From NCBI GenBank assembly GCA_003259005.1, contig QLII01000001.1:248001-312000 (forward strand): a DNA stretch of 64,000 bases, read 5' to 3'. The translations under genes were made by a program, and so were the position numbers. The notes beneath the pieces were generated by a model, which was given only the letters and a program-made list of their open reading frames with translations, made no database searches and was not told where the DNA came from. The DNA comes from Spirosoma telluris. GTDB taxonomy: Bacteria > Bacteroidota > Bacteroidia > Cytophagales > Spirosomataceae. Of this stretch, positions 18,322 to 28,400 are shown piece by piece; within the stretch, counting starts at the first letter, position 1; each line of letters opens with the position of its first letter.

Positions 18322-19721
18322 TGGAAAAGCAACTAAAGGACCATGCGGCCTTAGCCGAAGCGTTTATCCGCGATGAGGAGCATGTCAACTGGCACGATGG
18401 CGCACTCTGGTGGATCAGGCAGAAACGGGATATTGCCTCTAAGCAAATTCCGGAGTGGGAAGATTTACGGGAAGCCGCATCCCGGATAAAAAGTAATGTA
18501 CTGTCAAATCTCCACGACTACCTGTTGCAGTTTGAGGCCAATGCAATCAAAAACGGAATAAAGGTGCACTGGGCGGCTGATGCCGACGAGCATAATGCCA
18601 TTGTTTACTCGATTCTGAAAGAAAAGGACATTCGCCAGATGGTCAAGAGCAAGTCGATGCTGACCGAGGAATGTCATCTGAATGAATACCTGATCGAACG
18701 GGGAATCGACGTCATCAACTCCGATCTGGGGGAATACATCCAGCAACTGGATAACGAACCACCCAGTCATATTGTACTGCCGTGTATTCATAAACGGAAG
18801 GAGGAAATTGGCGAGCTTTTTCATGAACATCTGGGAACAGAAAAAGGCGTATCAGACCCTACGTTGCTAACTCGGGTGGCACGCGGTCACTTACGGAACG
18901 TTTTCATTACCAGACGCGCTGCGCTGACGGGTGTGAATTTTGCGGTTGCTGAAACCGGCGAATACGTTGTGTGTACCAACGAAGGGAATGCGGATATGGG
19001 GGCGCATTTATCCGAGGTGCAGATTGCTTCGATGGGACTCGAAAAGATCGTTCCTCAGAAGAAACACCTGGGCGTTTTTCTGCGACTGCTGGCCAGAAGT
19101 GCAACCGGGCAGCCGATTACTATTTATTCCAGTCATTTTAAAAAACCGCGTGAGGGCCAGGAGATGCACTTGATTCTGGTTGATTATGGTCGCAGTCGGC
19201 AACTGGGTCGGCCCGAATTTCGGGATTCCTTAAAATGCATCCGTTGCGGAGCCTGTATGAATACCTGCCCGGTTTACCGGAAGAGCGGAGGATTGAGTTA
19301 CCATAATACCATTTCCGGGCCTATTGGGGCCATTCTGGCCCCTAACCTCGACATGAAAAAACATGCTGATCTTCCCTTTGCGTCCACGCTATGCGGCTCC
19401 TGCTCAAATGTATGCCCCGTAAAAATCAATATTCATGAACAATTGTATCAGTGGCGACAGGTGATTGTCCGGGAAGGCTATGCTGCCAATACCAAAGTGC
19501 TGAGTATGAAAGCTATGGCCTGGACGCTATCCTCGCCCACATCATATTCCACAATCGGGAGAGCCGGACGGTGGGTTCTGAACAATATTCCATTCGCGGT
19601 CAATAATAAATTCAACCCCTGGTATAAACAACGAGAAATGCCAGACGGGCCGAAAGAGTCATTTGGCGAATGGTATGCCAGAAATAATGACCAGACCAAT
19701 GATGTAAATGATTCAAAATGA
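18321..19721 (+). CDS. lutB: Lactate utilisation iron-sulphur protein LutB
   Basis: I chose the ATG at 18321, which overlaps the lutA stop (TGATG); a GTG one codon earlier is possible. The 466-residue protein has the LUD domain in its N-terminal two-thirds (HWAADADEHNAIVYSILKEK, GVNFAVAETGEYVVCTNEGN). Two 4Fe-4S ferredoxin motifs follow: CIRCGACMNTCPVY and CGSCSNVCPVKI. A C-terminal DUF3390-like tail ends near FGEWYARN. It transfers electrons within the LutABC lactate dehydrogenase complex. Confidence 0.95.
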   Translation: MEKQLKDHAALAEAFIRDEEHVNWHDGALWWIRQKRDIASKQIPEWEDLREAASRIKSNVLSNLHDYLLQFEANAIKNGIKVHWAADADEHNAIVYSILKEKDIRQMVKSKSMLTEECHLNEYLIERGIDVINSDLGEYIQQLDNEPPSHIVLPCIHKRKEEIGELFHEHLGTEKGVSDPTLLTRVARGHLRNVFITRRAALTGVNFAVAETGEYVVCTNEGNADMGAHLSEVQIASMGLEKIVPQKKHLGVFLRLLARSATGQPITIYSSHFKKPREGQEMHLILVDYGRSRQLGRPEFRDSLKCIRCGACMNTCPVYRKSGGLSYHNTISGPIGAILAPNLDMKKHADLPFASTLCGSCSNVCPVKINIHEQLYQWRQVIVREGYAANTKVLSMKAMAWTLSSPTSYSTIGRAGRWVLNNIPFAVNNKFNPWYKQREMPDGPKESFGEWYARNNDQTNDVNDSK

Positions 19722-19769
19722 TCTGATTGTCAGGGATGAATAAACTAGATTTAACCTACGCGTACGGGA

Positions 19770-20381
19770 ATGAGTAGCCGAGAATCCATATTAGCCGCTG
19801 TGCTGACAAACCAGCCGTCAGCCAGCCCGCTACCCGATGTTGATAGTTTTAAGGGCGGAACCCAGGATAGTGTCAGAACCTACTGTGATGTATTTACCAG
19901 TATTGGTGGGCTGCTATACGTAGTAAATGATTTTGCAGCGATTAGCGCGCTCATTAAAACGAATTTTGACACAACGAAACGGATCATTACGACGTTGCCC
20001 GAGTTGAGTGAACCGTTTGAATTGCTTTCCACCTCCGTCGATCCCCATACCTTCGATGATGTTGAGCTGGCCATCATTAAGGCTGAGCTCGCCGTCGCTG
20101 AAAACGGAGCCGTTTGGCTCCCGGAACAGCGGATGGGCCAACGGATTATTCCTTATATCTGTCAGCATCTGGCCGTAGTCGTGCCGGCTGAAACCATTGT
20201 TCCGACCCTGCATGAAGCGTATGATCAAATTGGCGAAGGGCAATACGGTTTCGGTGCGTTCATTGGAGGACCATCTAAAACGGCAGATATTGAGCAGGCA
20301 TTAGTCATGGGTGCTCACGGCCCCATTACCATGACGGTTTTCATTCTGAAACAGGCCGATGATTTGACAGTTGTAGTCTAA
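19770..20381 (+). CDS. lutC: Lactate utilisation protein LutC
   Basis: A 203-residue LUD-domain protein starting MSSRESILAAVLTNQPSA. Characteristic segments are DDVELAIIKAELAVAENGAV, QHLAVVVPAETIVPTLHEAY and the C-terminal FIGGPSKTADIEQALVMGAH with GP. It has no Fe-S motif, as expected of LutC. It is the third gene of lutABC and follows lutB by 48 bases. No clear terminator is visible after it; the 284 bases to the next gene hold no supported gene, only a possible transposase scrap at 20573-20641. Confidence 0.94.
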   Translation: MSSRESILAAVLTNQPSASPLPDVDSFKGGTQDSVRTYCDVFTSIGGLLYVVNDFAAISALIKTNFDTTKRIITTLPELSEPFELLSTSVDPHTFDDVELAIIKAELAVAENGAVWLPEQRMGQRIIPYICQHLAVVVPAETIVPTLHEAYDQIGEGQYGFGAFIGGPSKTADIEQALVMGAHGPITMTVFILKQADDLTVVV

Positions 20382-20665
20382 TCTCGACAGGCTGTATTTC
20401 TGGTAGAGGCATTCAATAACTGACCAGTTTAGCAAGCAAGGCAATACCGCAGAAGCCGTTCGCTACAGGCTTGATCGCAGTACGTAAGCGCCCAGTATTT
20501 TACGGATAATGTCATGAATGTAGCACGCCCATCGACCTATCAGTTCATTGAAAAAGGGGGCGATGAGGTTCAATGGATGAAGAATTTCAAAAAAAAGCTG
20601 TGGCACGGTTTGTTGAAGAACCAGGCCACAGCTTGTTATGAAATTCCAGAAAGGAGTGAACAATT

Positions 20666-21553
20666 CTACGTCAATTTCGCCGTAAAAAAGTCAATGGTAC
20701 GCTTCCAGGCCAGTTCTGCGGCTGCTTTGTCATAACGAGGGGTAGTATCATTATGAAAGCCATGGTTAGCATTCGGATAGATGTAAGCCGTGTATTCCTT
20801 GTTGTTCTTTTTTAGGGCCTCCTCATAGGCTGGCCAACCCGCATTCACTCCTTTATCCAGTTCACCGTAGTGTAAAAGGAGGGGAGCTTTTATTTTAGGG
20901 ACATCCTCGGCGGCTGGCTGACCCCCATAAAAGGGCACGGCTGCTGCTAAATCGGGGATTCGAACGGCCATCATGTTAGCAATCCAACCGCCAAAGCAAA
21001 AGCCAACTACGCCAATTTTGCCATTGCAGTCTTTGTCTTTTTTTAGATAATCATAAGCCGCAATAAAATCCTCAAGCATCTCATTGCGATCCCGCTTGCT
21101 TTGCATGGTACGACCCTCATCATCCGTACCCGGATAGCCGCCTAATGGGCTGAGCATATCTGGCGCAATCGTAACAAATCCGGCCAAAGCAGCTCGTCGG
21201 GCTACATCGGCAATATGCGGATTCAGTCCCCGGTTTTCATGAACAACGATGATGCCGCCAAGCTTTTTGGTCGTATTCTTCGGCTTCGATAACAGGGCTT
21301 TAATCGTTCCGGCACCTTTGGGCGATGGATAATTCACATAGTCGGATTGCAGTCGAGGATCATCGGGTTTAACCTGGATGTTGCCCTGGTAATCGGGCAT
21401 TAAAAATCCCATTAGTGACGCTACCGTAATACCGCCCACGGCATAGGCAGAAAGCCTTTGCACAAAGTCCCGCCTGTCGAGTCTGTTGTGGGCATAGTCG
21501 TCATAAAGGTCAAACACTTCCTGTTTGATATCTTCTTTTTTGATTTCGTTCAT
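20666..21553 (-). CDS. Dienelactone-hydrolase family protein with N-terminal export signal
   Basis: A 295-residue alpha/beta hydrolase. The N-terminus holds a twin-arginine-like signal ([20 protein letters not shown]), a layout common in Bacteroidota exported DLH proteins. The hydrolase core has [19 protein letters not shown] and the nucleophile elbow [10 protein letters not shown] with catalytic Cys. The acid residue lies in [10 protein letters not shown] and the His in [11 protein letters not shown]. Dienelactone hydrolases open cyclic lactone rings, but many members are general carboxyl-ester hydrolases. It stands alone on the minus strand, convergent with lutC. Confidence 0.9.
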   Translation of the reverse strand: MNEIKKEDIKQEVFDLYDDYAHNRLDRRDFVQRLSAYAVGGITVASLMGFLMPDYQGNIQVKPDDPRLQSDYVNYPSPKGAGTIKALLSKPKNTTKKLGGIIVVHENRGLNPHIADVARRAALAGFVTIAPDMLSPLGGYPGTDDEGRTMQSKRDRNEMLEDFIAAYDYLKKDKDCNGKIGVVGFCFGGWIANMMAVRIPDLAAAVPFYGGQPAAEDVPKIKAPLLLHYGELDKGVNAGWPAYEEALKKNNKEYTAYIYPNANHGFHNDTTPRYDKAAAELAWKRTIDFFTAKLT

Positions 21554-21732
21554 GTTTGTCTGATTGTGTAGTTCGCTATCCGTTAATTGGTTGACATTCT
21601 AAGAAGGTATAAGCACTCAATTGTTACTTCTCAATTACGTTTCCAGTTTTGATATTACCCACATTTGACTTCTTTGCGACACGTATTGCCAAATTCATTT
21701 TTTACCGAAACCCTTGACTGGAGGCTGTTTAA

Positions 21733-22069
21733 GCGTTTCAAAAAGGCAATGCACGTTGGGCTGTAGTGCCGCTTTGGCAGCCCGCTATTGTTACCTCTGG
21801 CAGCTATGAGAAGTTCGTCATGTTCAACGGCAAACGGTATGCACACATCATTAACCCCAAGACGGGTTATCCCGCTACGGGGCAGTGTGACGATCTTTGG
21901 GCCCAGCACTGAAACGGCCAATCGATTCAGCACGTCGGTCATGGTATTGGGAAAGGTGGTCGGTCTGAGACTCATCAAAAAATACCCACAATACAACTAT
22001 ATCATGATTACCGACGATGGGCAGATTCTTTCTACCCGAAATCTGGACATGAAAAAGTATAGGTTGTAG
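21733..22069 (+). pseudogene. apbE-like remnant (FAD:protein FMN transferase C-terminal fragment)
   Basis: Only the last third of an ApbE-type flavin transferase can be read. One frame gives [14 protein letters not shown] then [18 protein letters not shown], including the signature [13 protein letters not shown]. It then jumps frame near 21880-21885 to [20 protein letters not shown] and the tail KKYPQYNYIMITDDG. The N-terminal two-thirds is absent: the frame meets a stop at 21730-21732 and nothing ApbE-like precedes it. The break needs one base more or two fewer, so it is not the single-drop pattern seen in other genes. This is a real remnant. ApbE flavinylates FMN-binding proteins in the periplasm. 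Confidence 0.75.
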
Positions 22070-22111
22070 GAAAAGATGGTTAATATTTGCTAAAAATAGC
22101 CTTTGGGCATC

Positions 22112-23299
22112 ATGGATATAGTACCACCTATGCATGTAGTAAAGGCACGCCTGGCCACACAGTTGATCTTTCTCGTTTGTGGTTTGGGTATGGCCAGTTG
22201 GGCACCCATGATTCCCCTGGCAAAAGATCGCTTAGCTTTGAACGATGCTAACCTGGGATTTCTGTTGCTATTGGTAGGGGCTGGTGCCATGCTAATGATG
22301 CCTACCACAGGCTGGCTGGTAGCTCGCTTTGGCAGTCGCATCATCATGGCCTGTGCGGCTCTGGTCATAGCTCTTGCCTTGCCACTCCTGCTTACATTGT
22401 CTTCTATCGCTTCCATCGCAATAACACTGTTTATATTCGGTTCAAGTATTGGTTCTATTGACGTGGCTATGAATGCGCAGGGCGTACACGTGCAGAATCT
22501 GTATGGAAGACCCATTATGTCATCCCTGCATGGCCTCTTTAGTGTAGGTGGGCTGTTCGGTTCCCTTGGGTTGGGCTTTTTGATTAAGCTAGGATTGAAC
22601 CCCGTTTACGCCATTGTCAGTATTGCGACACTGATGATCCTAATTATGTTAAGTCAGTATAAAAACTTATTCCCCTTAGAGGTAGAGCAACAGACCACTG
22701 CCAGATTCTCTACGGTTGATAAGCTATCGGAGGGTAATCCGCGATTCAACTGGTTGCACAGCAGCGTGCTGTTCCTGGGAATAATGTGCTTTGTCGTTTT
22801 TCTGGCAGAAGGGGCCATCCTTGACTGGAGCGCTATCTTTCTACGGGATACAAAAGGAATTGCAACGGAGTTTGCGGGGGCAGGTTATGCGGCCTTTTCC
22901 ATTGCTATGGCGACAATGCGTTTAGTTGGAGACAAACTGGTAGCCCGACTGAATAGCAAAACGGTTGTCGTGAGTGGCAGTTTAATCGGCGCAGCCGGTT
23001 TGTTTATCGCCGTTTTAAGCCCCTGGGTATTTGGCGCACTCGTTGGCTTTGTGCTGATGGGTATGGGGGCGGCCAATATTGTGCCCGTGTTTTTCAGTGA
23101 TGCAGGCCGATTGCCCGGGATTGCCCCAACAGTCAGCATACCGGTCATTACGACCATTGGCTATACGGGCCTGCTGGCAGGCCCGGCTTTACTGGGTTTT
23201 ATTGCTCAACAGTTTTCCCTGTCAACGGCGCTAGGTTTCGTCGCTCTGCTGTTGCTGTTAGTCTCGCTGAGTTATAGTGTAAAAGGGAAAGCGAATTAA
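22112..23299 (+). CDS. MFS transporter, YbjJ-like
   Basis: A roughly 395-residue integral membrane protein with about 12 hydrophobic segments and the MFS layout. A loop-2/3 motif occurs as GWLVARFGSRIIMACAAL, and typical fifth-helix residues GSIDVAMNAQGVHVQ (a YbjJ/fucose-permease-like signature) are followed by LHGLFSVGGLFGSLGLGFL. The ATG at 22112 is used; another ATG at 22130 (MHVVKARLATQ) is equally plausible and gives a tighter N-terminus. It overlaps no other gene and begins 43 bases after the apbE remnant. The substrate is unknown. Confidence 0.88.
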   Translation: MDIVPPMHVVKARLATQLIFLVCGLGMASWAPMIPLAKDRLALNDANLGFLLLLVGAGAMLMMPTTGWLVARFGSRIIMACAALVIALALPLLLTLSSIASIAITLFIFGSSIGSIDVAMNAQGVHVQNLYGRPIMSSLHGLFSVGGLFGSLGLGFLIKLGLNPVYAIVSIATLMILIMLSQYKNLFPLEVEQQTTARFSTVDKLSEGNPRFNWLHSSVLFLGIMCFVVFLAEGAILDWSAIFLRDTKGIATEFAGAGYAAFSIAMATMRLVGDKLVARLNSKTVVVSGSLIGAAGLFIAVLSPWVFGALVGFVLMGMGAANIVPVFFSDAGRLPGIAPTVSIPVITTIGYTGLLAGPALLGFIAQQFSLSTALGFVALLLLLVSLSYSVKGKAN

Positions 23300-23612
23300 A
23301 TACAGACGCCTTTATTTCTCAACAGGCTGACTATCCAGTCAATTAAAGACCTTTCAGGTAATTGAATTTCACGGAGTCTCTCCGCTCTAATTGCTTTACT
23401 GTCGGTTGAAGTCATAAGGCTTCCTGATAATTATCATTGTAGGCTACCAGTTAAAACCTCTGCTTTGTGAATGTATTAAATGACTGATTAGGGCGGAGAG
23501 AGTTGTCTCGTTGATCTAATCAATCTATCCCACATCATCGGTAACCGATTTTTGGTACTTGTTGCTATCAGTTACCCTTGTTCAACTGTCAATAAAACCA
23601 ATTTTCACGATC

Positions 23613-24470
23613 ATGTTTAACTCACCTGTACTGTTGAAGTTCATTAGCTTACTATTGATAACCAGTCTGTTAGCCTGTAGTGACCACCGGATTCCGGGTT
23701 TAAGTCCAAGTCGTTTACGGTTGAAAACCCTTATACAACAAAATGGTCGTCAGCTGGTTAGTGAGTTTCAATACAACCCGCAAGGGCAGCTAAGCGGTAT
23801 TAAAACACTAAAGTCAGACTCGACTCAGCGGGAGAACAGCACCTATACCTATGATAGTCAAAATCGGCTTAGTCAGATACAACGGGTCATCCAGATTAAA
23901 TTTCCCGCTGACCCACTCAAAATACAAACTGAAAGCTATACGTTCAGCTATACAGGGGCGGGCCAAATCGCAGAAATACGGTATACCAATTCTACCGCCG
24001 TTGGACTTCTTTTTGTATGTAAACCTATCTATGATGCTGCGAATCAAATAGTTGGGAATCAGGTCGATAGTTATAATGGCTATGAGTCACGCCAATTTAC
24101 CAGCAAGTATATATATGCAAATTCTAATCTTACGGCGGCCCATATCACCTTTTCCCCTTCCAGTTATTTCGACTATACCTTTACGTATGATTCCAATATA
24201 AACCCCTTTTACGGTATCATCCTACCTACTGGCAGCGTTGACATCGCCCCCGCACCTAACGATCCCATAACGGTCTTCGTCTATCCTGCCAAGAATCAGG
24301 GTATCGCTAATCTACTATCGTTGAGCCGGAATAATGTCCTCAACGATGGCTATAATGAATATATCTATACGTATAATAATGTAGGCTTGCCAATCAGCCG
24401 AAGCGCCCGAAGTCCCTTGCCTGACCATTCCGTGAGAGGAACTTTATTTTTTGAGTATGAGTCCTATTGA
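23613..24470 (+). CDS. Lipoprotein with YD/RHS-like repeats
   Basis: The ATG at 23613 gives a lipoprotein signal (LLKFISLLLITSLLACS, lipobox LLAC), better than the upstream start. The mature 270 residues contain YD-type beta repeats such as EFQYNPQGQLSGIKTL, TYTYDSQNRLSQIQRV, YTFSYTGAGQIAEIRY and EYIYTYNNVGLPISRS. This small YD-repeat lipoprotein type is frequent in Cytophagales; it is far shorter than RHS toxins and has no toxin domain. It is probably outer-membrane anchored. Function is unknown. The 260-base gap before it holds nothing that I can identify. Confidence 0.78.
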   Translation: MFNSPVLLKFISLLLITSLLACSDHRIPGLSPSRLRLKTLIQQNGRQLVSEFQYNPQGQLSGIKTLKSDSTQRENSTYTYDSQNRLSQIQRVIQIKFPADPLKIQTESYTFSYTGAGQIAEIRYTNSTAVGLLFVCKPIYDAANQIVGNQVDSYNGYESRQFTSKYIYANSNLTAAHITFSPSSYFDYTFTYDSNINPFYGIILPTGSVDIAPAPNDPITVFVYPAKNQGIANLLSLSRNNVLNDGYNEYIYTYNNVGLPISRSARSPLPDHSVRGTLFFEYESY

Positions 24471-24493
24471 GCCGCCACTAAACGAGATGAAAC

Positions 24494-24907
24494 TTAATCG
24501 CAATCCATCAATATCTGGCTGTGCGATTGGTAAACACTTACGCTATTGCCCCGTTTCGTCTGGCAGATGGTTTCGAGTAAGTCAAGTCCAGCGATCCACA
24601 AATCATTAAGACGCGGACTACACGCCAATCGAATACAGCCGCTCTCGGTGGTCGTTGGCTGGATAGATGGCCAGTAAGTCGCCAGACGTAACCTTGCTCC
24701 GACGTTTGGGCTGCAACCTAATCAAAAAGGTGCCGTCTGGTTCAGGTGTGCGGATATTGTCATGACCAAGGTGTCAAAACGGGGGGCGGCAACCCTCAGC
24801 AAGTCGGACGAAATTGTAATGGGTATATTGGCTTGTTGTGATCAGGCTTCGGCCCATAAGCCAAATTCGTTGGGCGACCGATCGTTAACCGTATTCGAGC
24901 GTAGCAT
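24494..24907 (-). pseudogene. Remnant of a flavodoxin/FAD-type oxidoreductase (CysJ-like, PepSY-associated type)
   Basis: On the minus strand several frames together spell the C-terminal half of a flavodoxin-reductase-like protein. From 24907: NDRSPNEFGLWAEA, a stop (TGA at 24842-24844, where a Trp codon is likely), then ITISSDLLRVAAPRFDTL. After a frame change comes TPEPDGTFLIRLQPKRRS with the FAD-binding segment SGDLLAIYPANDHRERLYSI. The NADP-binding middle is missing, and the end is legible as LMICGSL and LLETICQTKRGNSVSVYQSH. An in-frame stop, frame changes and an internal deletion together show real decay. The 524-base gap between 24470 and 24995 holds nothing else. Confidence 0.65.
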
Positions 24908-24994
24908 GACCTGGGTCAATGAAAAGCCCTGAAGATAGGTAGGTCATACCATCTTTAGGGCTTCTCGATGTCATCCAGATCACGCCTGCTCTTA

Positions 24995-25375
24995 CTATTT
25001 AAGGCGAACGGCTGTCGACTCAAGCATGCTCATCAGCATCCCTTTCAAATGATCATCATCTACTTTGGTGAGTTCCACCGGGATCTCGCCTGCCTGCGCG
25101 GTGTTGAAGTAGATCGTCAGTTTTTTGCCAGGGTCTTCCTCAATTTTGGTAATCGGCATGGCAGGGTTCGTACCCGTTGGATCTTTCAGTTCACCCGTTA
25201 ATTTGCCGTCTTTGCGGATCAGCTCGGTTACCATTTTTGCATCCCCGGTTGGGGTACCTGTGATGGTGATTTCCCATTTTCCGGCAAAAAAATCGGTCGG
25301 GGGAGTGGTTTGAGAAAAGCCCTTGACGCAAACGCCCAGGAGGAAAATAACTAGGAATAGACTTACTTTTTTCAT
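24995..25375 (-). CDS. Secreted hypothetical protein (126 aa)
   Basis: A signal peptide (MKKVSLFLVIFLLGVCVKGF, cleavage near FSQ) precedes about 105 residues of beta structure: FFAGKWEITITGTPTGDAKM, KDGKLTGELKDPTGTNP and AGEIPVELTKVDDDHLKGML. The pattern is a small lipocalin/DUF-like barrel common next to sugar-dehydrogenase or oxidoreductase genes in Bacteroidota. The gene starts 44 bases after the ThuA/sugar-dehydrogenase gene and shares its strand, so it is probably the last gene of that unit. Confidence 0.75.
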   Translation of the reverse strand: MKKVSLFLVIFLLGVCVKGFSQTTPPTDFFAGKWEITITGTPTGDAKMVTELIRKDGKLTGELKDPTGTNPAMPITKIEEDPGKKLTIYFNTAQAGEIPVELTKVDDDHLKGMLMSMLESTAVRLK

Positions 25376-25419
25376 TATGATTATTGGTTAAACGTGAAAT
25401 TTTTCGGGAGAACCCCTCC

Positions 25420-28400
25420 TTACTTGACTCCTTTGAACGTCATGCCCTGAACCTGAAGCGTTATGGATATGGCCTTCTGGTCGGCATCACGGTCGAATTT
25501 AATAACCGAATTGCTCGCCCCTTTAAATTCATCGGTGTTTGCTCCCGGTGTGAGCTCACTTACATTGTCACCTGCCTTTAGGAACAGCTTACCTTCTTTG
25601 GGGGTGACTTCGATGTACTCAAAAGGAAGCCCACTCATTTTGTATTTCCCTGCATAAGCGTCCAGGTTCTGGGTGGATGAGCTCGATGTCGTTGCGGCTG
25701 GTTTGAGGCTGCTTAATGCTGACTGGCTGGTTTGAAAGTCCACATCCATGAGCACAAACAGGGCTTGACCGGCTGGGGCTTTCTCATTTTTAAAGACCAG
25801 ATAGACATCATGGAATCCTGTCACCTCCGAAAGTTTCGCGATGACTGGCGGTGGCAGATTGGTCATACTGGCTCCATCAGCCGGTGCAATAAACGCTGTT
25901 TCGCCAATTAGTTTTCCCGTCGGTTCATCCAGCCGAACTTCGATACTGCCACCGGCTGCGTTTAACTGGGATTTAGGAGCCGACGCGATAAATTTCAACT
26001 GAGTAATACCCGTTAAGTCAATGTTACTGAAGCCGATACTTGACCCTTTTACCGAGGCAATAATTACAGTGCCGTACTTCATGACCCCATCTATCTTATC
26101 GGCTTTTCCGGCAAGTATTTTTGAACTGCGTAATAACAGTGTTTTTTCGGCCATAATAGGAGGGATGCCGCCGTTGCCTTTGTCCTGATAAGCAGCCCGG
26201 ACCAGGTAACGGCCTTCTCCCTTGTCACCCGAAGGCAGGGTCATGGTATAGCTCCCTTTCACGGGCAGCGAAGGCGCGGCCTGTTTCTTTTCGGCCAGAC
26301 TCAGAATATAGGAAACCATAACACCGGCATCGGCCTGTGACAATTGCGGGTGAGCGCTCATCGCAACGTCGCCCCACACACCACTACCGCCCGAAATGAC
26401 CTTCTTGGTCAGCCGGTCAGCAGCGCTGGCATCGCCTTTGTACTTAAGAGCTACCTGTTGGTAGGCGGGGCCAATGGACTTTTTCTCGATACTATGACAG
26501 GCTTTGCAATCATTGGCTTCAATCAGACTAAGCCCTTTGCCTACCTGGGCGGTTGCATCGGCGCTGCGATGCCCTTGAGCAATCGTGACCAGGTCATAGC
26601 CCTCGGACAGATAGTCGATGTTAACGGCGACCTGACCCGGCTTGATCTTTCCAGTAGAGAGACTACCGTCCTCCTTGTCATTTACCTTGACCTCATACTC
26701 AAACGGCTGGCCGGGAAAGAAAAAAGTCTGGTTACTGTTTTGGGTTTCGAACGTAAGCACAGGCTCTTCATTTCCCGCCATAATCTCGATGGACCGACTG
26801 CTGCTGCCGCCCTTGGTATCGGTTACCGTCAGGGTCGCTTTGTAAATACCGGCTTTGTCAAAAGCTACGGTTGGGTTCGCTTCCCGGAAGGTACGGGCGG
26901 TGCCGCCTGCTGCGGGTTTTACAGTCCAGACATACGTGAGTGCATCATTGTCAAAGTCTTTCGTGCCAGCCGAAGAAAGGCGAGCTTTGAAAGGAACTGA
27001 CCCCCTTTTTTAGAGGTAGCTACCTGAACGATTGGCTTACGATTACCACCGTTATATTCAATACGAACCAGCCGGGCGTCATCATTCTGGGTAAACCAGC
27101 CACTGCCGTATTCCAGCATATACAAATCCCCCTCTGGCCCAAACTCCATGTCCATGGGGTTGGAGAATTTATAGCTGGGCATTACCCGCTCCATCGACTT
27201 ATAATTGCCGGAAGCATCCAGCGTAACGGCCATCAGCCAGCCCCGCATCCATTCATACGTCAGGAGTTTGCCATCATAATAATCTGGAAAAGGACGCTTG
27301 GCGGCACCAAACTGGTCGCGGTAAAAGACGGGACCCGCCATTGCTGAACGACCGCCCGATCCGACGAGTGGAAACTCTTTCGACTCGGCATAGGGATACC
27401 ACATAAAGGCTTTCTGGGCTGGCGGCAACTGGTTTAATCCCGTGTTATTGACCGATTTATTGATGGGTTGGGCCGGGTCATATAAAGGGCCAGACTCGCC
27501 GGTCGCAAAGTTGTACTGATGATAGGGTTTATTATCGCCCACAAAATAAGGCCAGCCGTAATTACCGGCCTTACGGGCCTGTCCAACCTCATCCTGACCT
27601 GCAGGACCACGCTTGTCATTAGGCTGAGAGGCATCGGGACCAATGTCTCCCCAGTAGAGGAAGCCCGTTTTAGGGTCCACTGAGATTCGGAACGGATTCC
27701 GGTGACCCATCGTGTAGATTTCGGGACGCGTTTTCTGAGTGCCTTTGGGGAATAGGTTACCTTCTGGGATGGTATACGTGCCATCGGCTTCCGGATGAAT
27801 TCGGATGATTTTACCCCGCAGATCGTTCGTGTTGGCTGAGGTCATCTGTGCATCGAAGGGTTCCGGCCTAGGCGCTCATCTGAAGGGCTATAGCCGTTGG
27901 ATTGCTGCGGATTAATGTTGTCGCCAGTTGACAGGTATAAGTTTCCCTTCGCATCGAAGGTTAACGAGCCGCCTGCATGGCCACTGATTTCCCGCTGGGT
28001 TGCTACCTCCAGAATGACTTTTTTCGAAGAGAGGACAAGTTCATCCCCTTTCAGTTCATAGCGGGTCAGGCTATTTTTGGCCTCCTTCCCTTCAGGGGAG
28101 TAGTACAGATAAATCCAGTGATTCTCCGAAAAGTTCGGGTCTTTGGTGATACCCAGCAAGCCGCCTTCATCTTCGCCAACTTTTCCTTCCTTATCGGTAA
28201 CTTTGGTATTCACCGGAATATGCGCAATCGTAGTGAGCTTACCAGTGGAGGGGCTGTACAGTTTAACAGCCCCTTTGCGTTCAACGAGCAACACACGGCT
28301 ATCCGGTAGCACTACTAGTTCCATTGGCTCGTCGAGTTTCTCGGCCAGAACGACTTTTGAAAACCGGTTTTCGTCGGGTAGTAGTTTTGATTTTGCCTTG

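Noticed and set aside
21655-21996. 113-codon minus-strand frame
   Set aside because: It is antisense to the apbE-like remnant, whose signature [13 protein letters not shown] fixes the real strand.
24762-24932. 56-codon plus-strand ORF (MTKVSKRGAATLSKSDEIVM...)
   Set aside because: It is antisense to a recognisable flavodoxin-reductase remnant on the minus strand and has no ribosome-binding context.
26344-27000. 218-codon plus-strand frame
   Set aside because: It lies opposite the cytochrome c/PKD part of the fused sugar dehydrogenase and has no protein-family features.
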